Source: Desmodesmus armatus
Lineage: Eukaryota > Chlorophyta > Chlorophyceae > Sphaeropleales > Scenedesmaceae
DNA: 64,000 bases
Assembly (NCBI GenBank): GCA_007449985.2
Contig: VIIQ02000078.1
Span: 353,656 to 417,655 of the forward strand
Direction: 5' to 3'
Both the position numbers and the translations under genes were made by a program. Numbering within the stretch: position 1 is the stretch's first letter; each line of letters starts with the position of its first letter. Below the pieces are notes generated by a model. It was given only the letters and a program-made list of their open reading frames with translations. It was not told where the DNA came from and made no database searches. Of this stretch, positions 56,738-64,000 are shown piece after piece.

Positions 56738-59700
56738 ATGGCAGCCACCAACATGAATTTCAGTTCCTTTGAGGAGCTTCAAGACAACCACGGGGTTTCT
56801 GTGGAGAGGACTGGTGGCAAGTACAAGGCCACCGTCAACGTCAAAGGACGGGACCGCCCGTAAGTGGGACCTTGTGCCGTTTGTTCCGTGCCTGCGTTGG
56901 CACACAGGTCCACTGCATGGTCAGCTTGACTGTGACAGGGCACCTTCAGCAAAGCAACTGGAGCAGCACTTGTCTGTGCAGGTACGGCTCCTCCTACCAG
57001 ACAGAGGCTGAGGCGAAGGCAGCCCTGCTTGGACTGTTCAGTGACACCATCAAGTTGGAAGCATTTGTCAAGCAGGTGGGTGGGGTGCTGTCCGTGCAGC
57101 AGGCTCGCTCCTCAACAGTTGAAAGGCCACTGCTATTGTGCAGCTACCCCAGCAATCATGGCAGTCGGACTGCCAGCATCAACCCGTACTCATGATAGGT
57201 CCACCCTTGTGCTGAAATCACTGCCATGCCACACTTCACTGTGCCGCAGGGCATAGATGACATTCGGAGCCATGCTGCACGCCGGGCTGCAGCCGCTGCC
57301 AACTCCCATGGGCGCATCCCTGCCGTGCCAGCCGCTGCCAAGCCCCTGCCAAGCCCCGCCAACAAGAGTGTGGCAGCTGCTGGCCAGAACACCCACCCTG
57401 CAGGTGTGCGCCTGGCGGACGTGCAGTCGGCTTTGCAGGTTGCGGCTCTCTGGTAATGGCAGTACCCAAATAGTTGATGAGTGTCTTTGCTGCACCACAG
57501 TATGTTGCGGCCAAGCAGCACACTGTCAATCAGGCATGTGCTGAACCAGTTAGCTGTCCCAAACCTGTCACAAAGCCTGCGCCTTTTTGCACTCAACTTG
57601 CTGCTTTTGTCATGCGCAGCTGTGAAGCCCGTCGCCAGTCCGCCTGCACGCAGCCCATTGACAGACATTACCAGCAAGAGCACCTTCTCTGCTGGCAGCA
57701 TCGGCAGCCGGCTGTCACCAGCACCAGGCATCCAGAAGGAGAGTTGCCTGGACATCAGCAGCAGCAGCGTGGCCGTCAAGGACACCCCATCATGCTCCAA
57801 GCCCGTGCCATCCTTTGCTGTGCCCGGCAACAGCAAGGAGCCAAAGCACAATGAGGTTAGTTTGCATGGTGCCTCCTGGACAGCTGGATGGTGACGTCAT
57901 GTATAGGCGCAGGCAAAGATTGTTCATGCACTCCATGAATGCTGGTGACGCTTCTGCTCACTGAGCAGCTCAGCTGCTTGGCAAGCAACTTTGCAGGGAC
58001 ATCTCTCCTGAAGGTCTTCACAGCTGCTGCCGACCCAGGCTCTGCATCTTGGCTGCTCACACAACAGCAGAGCCTTTTGCACATGTCTGATCATGCATGC
58101 CTTGACATGTCCTGCAGGTGTTTGACGTGCCATCATCCAGCAATGCGGCTCCTGACTCTAGCACGGTGGACAGGCAGGGTGGATCCAGCACTGGGGTAGG
58201 TATCGCCACATCCCTGAAGCCACAACAACTCTGCAGGGACGTTTCTCACCTCCTGAAGGTCTTCACAGCTGCTGCCGCCCTAGGCCCTAGGACTAGGAAA
58301 GGCTTTGGGTCATGGGTGCTCACACAACAGCAGAGCCTTTTGCACACGTCTGATAATGCATATTTTGACGTGTCCTGCAGGTCACCTGTAGTGAAATGTG
58401 CTAGTAGTCTCCAGCAGCACCTCTGCCCTGTAGATGGTGACGGGGTTGCCGTTCTCGTCAATCAAAAAATACTCTGCCATGTGCTGCGATTGACTGGTTG
58501 CTGAATCCTGCCTGATGCATGCCTATGCAGGTTGGCTGCCTGGAGCATGCTGCCGCTGGTGCTGCCGCCAAGGAAAGCCTGGCAGGTGCGCTGTGCAGCA
58601 TTATTTCAAAATAAATTTATGCTGAGGATAAAATGTTGGGGTAACATACAGCCACATGGCATTTGAGTGCCTAGCACAGCATTTGGGTGTAGCAAGCTAC
58701 TGTAGCGGCCACGTACAGTGCAGGACAGCTGGGTTTGCCAGCACAGCGGCATGTTCCAGCCGACTCATTGGAGAGACGTGCACATCGCTTTTTTGCACCT
58801 GTTGCACAGACATTGCTTAGCCGGGCGCTTCCCCTGTTGAGCCGGGCGCTTTCAAAGCTGGGCCTGTTGATGCATGCAACCACACCGCACCAGTGCAGCA
58901 GAAATTCGCCAACAAACCATAGCATGCAGACGCCTCTGCTGCAATGGCAGCCAAAGTGGTTGTGAGCATGTGTGCACAGTGCTGCGCTTGTGCTGAGCAC
59001 AATCATGGTCCCTTTTCCTGCAATCATGTGCCATGCTGTACACAAGCTTCTGCTGCTTGCCGCTGGTTGGTGTGGTGCCACCTGTGCACAGACACAGAGC
59101 AAAATCTGTTCCTTTTTGCAGCTTGTGGTGAGCTGACGCCTGCACCAACACACATGGCATCTCACTGTCAGTGCGAGCATTGCAGTCATGCGCTCATAAT
59201 TTTGCTGCTGTCCTACCTGTTGTGCAGGCCCTGAGTCTGGGTCTGAGTCTGAGTTGAACTCCACTGGCGGGCTTCACCACCGTGACAGGACAGATGGCCA
59301 CCAGGAGATGTGCAATCCCTTTGAGCGCGCAAAGGGTTACGGGATTGACACAATTGACGACGTAAGCACGATGATATCCTGGCTGCTGCAGATGCAGACA
59401 GAGCTGACAAAACATCTACAGCACCTGCTTGGATGCTGTGCCAGATCACAAGCTGTAGTTGATGATTCACATTTACATGCTCCCCTGTTGACTGCTGCAC
59501 TGGGGCTGTGCCACGTGCATGCTCTCTATTGCCTGCAAGTGCATTTCTTCAAAACCACTCACCTGTCTGCAAACGCCACCCGCACGACTTGATTGAGTAC
59601 CTTGCCGCATCTGACATTGCATGGCCACCACAACATCCTTGCAGGTTCTGAGTCTGCCTGCCCGTCCCAGGCGCTTCCACCCCACGGCACCGGTGCCACA

Positions 59701-61546
59701 ACGCCGTAACAGGAGCACGCACGCCAACGCCAGCAGCGTTCCTGCAGGTGCGGGTTCTACTACTGGCAGGAACAGGCTTTGGGCCTGCAGAAAAGGGCCC
59801 CAGCACAGCAGCTGAAAATGCCGGGATGTTTGTTTACTTGCAGTTGCTTGACTGCACCTGCACATTTGTGCTGAGGGGGTGCTGATAGTGCAAGATAGCA
59901 GGTGCTGGTGCAAATCCTGCAAGAACGCACTGCAGATGCTGTGCCCTTGGTTGATGCTTGTCCCAATGCTTGCCTCGTTTAGTCAGTCAGGCCTCCTACC
60001 TGCAACAGCAGAAGCATGGGCCCTGGAAGCGGTGTGCACTCAAGTGCCAGCAGTGGCTGCACGCATAGGGGTTTGGTAGTGACTCACCACGGACTCACCA
60101 CCTGTACAGTCTGCAGAAGCATGATGTTTCATGTGTGCTTTTCCTGGTGACGCGTTTGACACATGGGTTTGCCTGCTGTTTTTTCCAGATCCATGGGGTG
60201 TGGTTGTACAGCTCATGGTCAACTTTCATGCTCATCCGATGAGCTGAGCATGCTACAGTGCTGTGGCATCATGCGGCAGGCTGCCGCAGCGAGTTTTTTA
60301 CTTTCCCCATAGGCGGTTTGTGCTGAGGCACGTCGAAGCATGCAACGGTGTTGCAGCTGGTTAGCCGGCAGGACAAGCGGCACAACACCACTCTCACACG
60401 TGTCTGCATGCTGTTGATGCTTTTTGGCTTGAATGATGCGCCAGGTTCCGCAGATGCGCATTCACCAAGCAGCCTCTGGATGAGGAGCGGCGGTGAGGCG
60501 CTGATTGGCCTCGGCGCGCTGGATGAGGTGCCTGCTCAGCGGCTGGATGAGGTGCCTGACAATGCTGCAGCAGCTGAGGTAGGTGACGCATGACAATGGT
60601 GCGGCACAGTCATGTCATAATGACAGCTTGGCCGTGCATTGTTGGTAATGGTTATCCACACAACATCAGACAGGCTACAGCAGCTTTGAGGCTCTGTCAA
60701 AATCAGAAAGCTGTCTTGTGTGCTCATTGCTGCAAACTAGTGCATTGTACATGCATATGTGTCCGATGAAACCATCATAGCAACTCAGTCAGTTGGTAAT
60801 TGATAATTTGCTGCTTATTGGTGCAAGAATCATCACAGATGTGTTTCAGGGTCAACGCGCCGAAGCAGCCAGCTGATCAACCCTCACTGAACATTACTTG
60901 GCGACCTTCCCCCTGTCATGACATGTGATCATCATTATAATGATGATCACTAATTAGTGAGTAATATCCACCCTGCAACCCTACTGCCCCGTGTTCACTG
61001 CTGTCACAGGGGGAAACCATCGCCGATGACATCAATGCCGGCTACGCATCATGGGCCCCCGGGGGCGCCAGTGCGTCTACCAGAAGGAGGAGCAGGAGCA
61101 GGGGCAGCAGCAGGAGGAGGGGCCTTCTGGGGAGGAGGAGGAGGAGGAGGAGGAGGAGCAGCAGCAGCACCAGGGGGAGGCCGGGCCTCCTGAGGAGGAG
61201 GAGCAGCAGCAGCAGGAGGAGGAGAGTGACGGACCTGAGCAGGAGAACAGCTCATCATCGGACGAGTATGCACATTACTGTTAGAGAACCTCATGGGCTT
61301 GTTGGATCCAAAGACTGCGGAGTTCAGCAGTCTTGGCAAGGGTTTAGGGTTGAAGCAGATGTGGTCAGTGATGTTGGGGAGGGTGGAGTATGTGACATTA
61401 GGCCGGATGTTGGTGTCTGCCTTTTCTTGCGGCGACGCAACTTGCGTCACCCTTTGCGGGCTGGGACCAGGACCTGCAGAGTCTGCTGGTGTTGTCCTGT
61501 ATCACGAGCTAGCCACACATGGCATGGCTGTATTCTGAGCGGGTGA
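56738..61546 (+). CDS. Uncharacterised protein with possible AP2-like N-terminal domain
   Basis: Ten phase-consistent exons: 56738-56859, 56982-57075, 57250-57403, 57620-57855, 58118-58195, 58531-58585, 59228-59361, 59645-59747, 60445-60578 and 61010-61546, about 548 aa. The start AUG gives MAATNMNFSSFEELQDNHGV; a second Met follows five residues later. Residues about 19-55 (GVSVERTGGKYKATVNVKGR, then YGSSYQTEAEAKAALLGLF) weakly resemble an AP2/ERF DNA-binding fold, with G-V, G-K-Y-x-A and TEAEA positions in place, but key Trp residues are missing. The rest is Ser/Pro/Ala-rich without known domains. The last exon in this phase is Arg/Ser-rich (STRRRSRSRGSSRRRG); the +1 frame of the same DNA gives an acidic Glu/Gln tail ending SSSSDEYAHYC at 61284. 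Which frame is used is undecided. Function unknown. Confidence 0.6.
57981..58380 (+). repeat. Duplicated intron end with acceptor flanking exon 5
   Basis: About 140-160 bp ending TCCTGCAG occurs at 57981-58117 (before exon 5) and at 58221-58380 (in the next intron). Both contain CTGAAGGTCTTCACAGCTGC and CACACAACAGCAGAGCCTTT. The second copy offers an acceptor followed by GTCACCTGTAGTG, not obviously coding. Confidence 0.85.
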
Positions 61547-62975
61547 CGTCTCAGTGTAGCTCGCTGAGCTTTGTCGGAACTTTCGTGCCAGCGGCTGGCA
61601 CTGCTTGGTTGTGATTGTATTGTGCTAGGCCGCCTTGACAAGGCTTGCCAGTACTCATTGTCCATGGGTCTAGTCATGGATGGACGTGACTGGTTATCGA
61701 TGGATTTGACTGATAAGAAGGCGCTGCCAGTGAAGTGCTTTCAAGAAGTACGGGATTGTTTGCATGCAAGCAGTGCATCTTGTCCTCGCCGCAGTTGCCA
61801 GCGCCATCCTTTGTGACTAGTCTAGAGATTTCAGCGAGGTTTGATTGAGCCCTCATGAGCCCGAGGCTTGCTGGCTAGCGCCGAGGTTGGGACCCTGTCC
61901 CCAAAAACTGCACTGTACTGTGATTGGCTGGTGGTACAAGGAAGATCAAAGTCAGTGACGTGTTTGTTGGCCACCCGGGGTGTTGCAAGCTGTTCCTCCT
62001 TGCACAGTGCTGTCTGTCCTGCCCCTGATAGTCAGGGCTGGTATCTTTATTCAACATCTTCTGTTGCACTTTCTGTCATCTGTGCTGCATCTGGCGATGT
62101 TGCTCCTGCCAGCACTGTGGCACATGTGTTGCATGAGTCACCAGCAGTCTGTTGGCAGGGCATATGTCCTCAGGCAAAGTCAACTCAAAGCAACCGACCC
62201 GGCATGCTTTATACCCTTGAGATCACCCACACACAAAGGATGTCAATATTGGATCAAGCATGCGTCAGGTTGCTGGCCCAGATGTTGCAAATCACCCCAC
62301 CTAGAAAGATCCAGCAGGAACTCTCAGATCAGTGGTCAGACTTGAAGCTTTTCAGCAGCCCATGCTGCTAGCGGCAGTCCACCCAAGCTGCCGTCACGTC
62401 AGCGATACTGCCAACACTGAGAAGTGCTGCATTGCAGCAGTGCAGGCCCAGACACTGTAGTGAGCACAGCAAGGCTGGCAACAGCCCTCCAGGCAGAATG
62501 CGGCTACCATCAACATAACAACACATAGCATACCCAAATGCCCCCAGTTCAAAATGCCGTGCAAAGTTGGAGACATACGTTGGTGGGGCCTAGCCTGGCT
62601 GGTGATGGAATCAGCGTCTGAAGTGCTTTCCTAGGCCTGTGGCATATGCACCGGGCTGAGAGACTTCTTTTGCTGTCATGGTGCACTGCACCGCTTCAGT
62701 GCATTCCTGCACCTCGCATAACCCCGTGCGTGCAGAGTCTACCTGACCGATCATTGAAGGCCGGGTCCCAGGTCCCGGACTGGCTGCTGAGGCAAGCTGG
62801 CAACAACGACAACAACTTGTTGACGCGGCGTCAGCCTGTGGATGTGCATGCAGCGTGACAAATTCGGTCATGGTGCTTGCTGTGTGATATGGTGCACTTG
62901 ATGAATCTGCACAACTTCAACCCAGCTCTGCCGATCAACTCCACGTTCGCCAACATCTTCAAACAGAAGCGCCAA
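61547..62975. other. Region without supported genes
   Basis: Short frames only. The plus-strand frame near 62730-62858 (SLKAGSQVPDWLLRQAGNND) looks protein-like but I found no partner exon or family. Confidence 0.35.
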
Positions 62976-63240
62976 TCACCAGGAGTCTGCTATCGCAGCA
63001 ATGCGGTCATTTCCCTGACCTTCACACCGCCAGGTGGTGTCTGGCGCAAGCTCGATCCGGCCGTCGCTCACGACGCCGATCGCGGTCCTGCGCAGCAGGC
63101 GTCCGACCTCCTGGACTTCGACAAAAGCGAGCTCCTCGCCAGCTGTGCAGCCGAATGACGAGGCGGACAGCAGTAGAGCTCGCAGCCATCGGAGGTCACC
63201 AGCATCTCGTGCACGACCTGCGTGGATGCAAGAAACGGAA
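62976..63240 (-). pseudogene. Possible CASTOR/POLLUX-like ion-channel C-terminal fragment
   Basis: After a minus-strand acceptor (CATCCACGCAG, near 63220) the sequence reads VVHEMLVTSDGCELYCCPP. After a one-base frame change near 63165-63175 it continues FGCTAGEELAFVEVQEVGRL and LRRTAIGVVSDGRIELAPD. This order (V-x-x-M/L, G-x-E-L/I-Y, then E-x-x-R/L-R-x-x-A-I-G) resembles the C-terminal regulatory region of plant and algal CASTOR/POLLUX-type channels. The frame change means either a broken copy or a misread base. The match is from memory of the family pattern and is weak. Confidence 0.3.
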
Positions 63241-64000
63241 ACATCGCAGGAGTTCATCGATTATCAATGAATGTCCCATCAATTTCGTATAATTTATATA
63301 TGTGAATAACTTGCAGGCGGCTCGTGGCCTGGAATGACTTTGTAAAAAGCATCAGACCACCAATCAGATGCGGGGCACATATTTGGAAGGCCCGTGATAC
63401 ATACACCTATCCATGTAACTGTCTTAGGGTCACTGCTAACCATGCGGCTAATGTGCAGCGAATCGCCACAACTTGTGGCCTCCACACAATGCAAGATCTG
63501 ACCTTGACGCAGTGTGGCTCGTTGGCAACCTGCACCAGCACAGCTCCCCTCAAATCCCCCATGGCGCAATCAGCCTCCGCAATCACCTTCAGAGGCCTAG
63601 CGCAGACACCGTTCCCACAACCCTGCGATCGCTCAATTCACCTTGACATAGTGTGGCTCGTGGCGACCTGCACAAGCACCGCCCCCTCAATCTCTCAGGC
63701 ACCAGAAGCTCATACGTAAACAGACGTGACCTCACCACTCCTCCTGCAACACAACATCCACCCCAGCCACCGCCCCCGTAGCGGCAGCTGCTGCCGATTG
63801 CACCCACCCCCACTGCCTGCCCGGCTGGAGGGCCAAAGAAAGCAGCAGCAACTGCCTTGGAGGAAGTCGTAGAGACACACGCCACCACGTGAGGCACCTT
63901 GGTTTTGCGCGGCCACTGCTGCCTAAACCCTGCTGCCTAAACCCTGCTGTGCTGCCCTCCTGGGGAGCACTGCAAGGGTTTTGGCAGCTGAGACTGCGGT
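63241..64000. other. Window end, unassigned, with a duplicated splice-like module
   Basis: On the minus strand two modules of about 60 bp (63640-63700 and 63500-63560) each read GTGCAG, GT(C/T)GCCA, GAGCCACACT and then (G)TCAAGGT, so each has an acceptor-like and a donor-like site 26-27 bp apart. They may be a duplicated small exon of a minus-strand gene leaving the window. Confidence 0.35.

Noticed and set aside
62877..63158. Plus-strand frame starting MLCDMVHLMNLHNFN
   Set aside because: No family recognised, and it overlaps the better-looking minus-strand channel-like sequence.
1..64000. tRNA, rRNA or organelle insertions
   Set aside because: No cloverleaf-like or rRNA-like stretch was noticed by eye. 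A covariance-model scan was not possible, so absence is not proven.

Overview
The window is nuclear DNA of a green alga, most likely a chlorophycean. Evidence: compact genes cut by many short GT-AG introns, moderately high GC, dense CAG/CTG tracts giving poly-Gln, poly-Ala or poly-Leu depending on frame, algal protein families, and a Ty1/copia element using a half-tRNA primer site. Species cannot be named from the sequence alone.

Layout. 0.4-4.3 kb (-): MYND zinc-finger protein. 5.0-10.45 kb (+): large secreted, single-pass membrane protein, divergent from the first. 12.8-21.8 kb (+): 15-exon GH2 beta-mannosidase-type enzyme, solved exon by exon (about 1223 aa). 23.3-27.2 kb (+): MBD4-type DNA glycosylase (5 exons, about 751 aa). 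28.3-30.9 kb: a beta-helix-like gene remnant split by a 5'-truncated LINE with a 13-bp target duplication. 32.0-34.2 kb (-): AIP2-type RING E3 ubiquitin ligase. 34.6-43.0 kb (+): coiled-coil and low-complexity protein (12 exons, about 1213 aa), divergent from the ligase. 44.3-54.0 kb: repeat block with a MITE-like element, a 117/120-bp array and a 108-bp array into which a 4.7-kb copia element has jumped. 56.7-61.5 kb (+): uncharacterised 10-exon gene. 61.5-64 kb: mostly unassigned, with a weak CASTOR/POLLUX-like trace on the minus strand.

The genes do not form an evident pathway. The unifying observation concerns architecture. In at least four genes on both strands, introns carry tandem copies of the adjacent exon edge together with its splice site ('exon-edge echoes'). 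The extreme case is an apparently perfect 612-bp tandem duplication of two exons in the mannosidase gene. The annotated reading frames stay intact only if the echoes are skipped, so they are decoy or alternative splice sites, recent duplications, or in part assembly artefacts.
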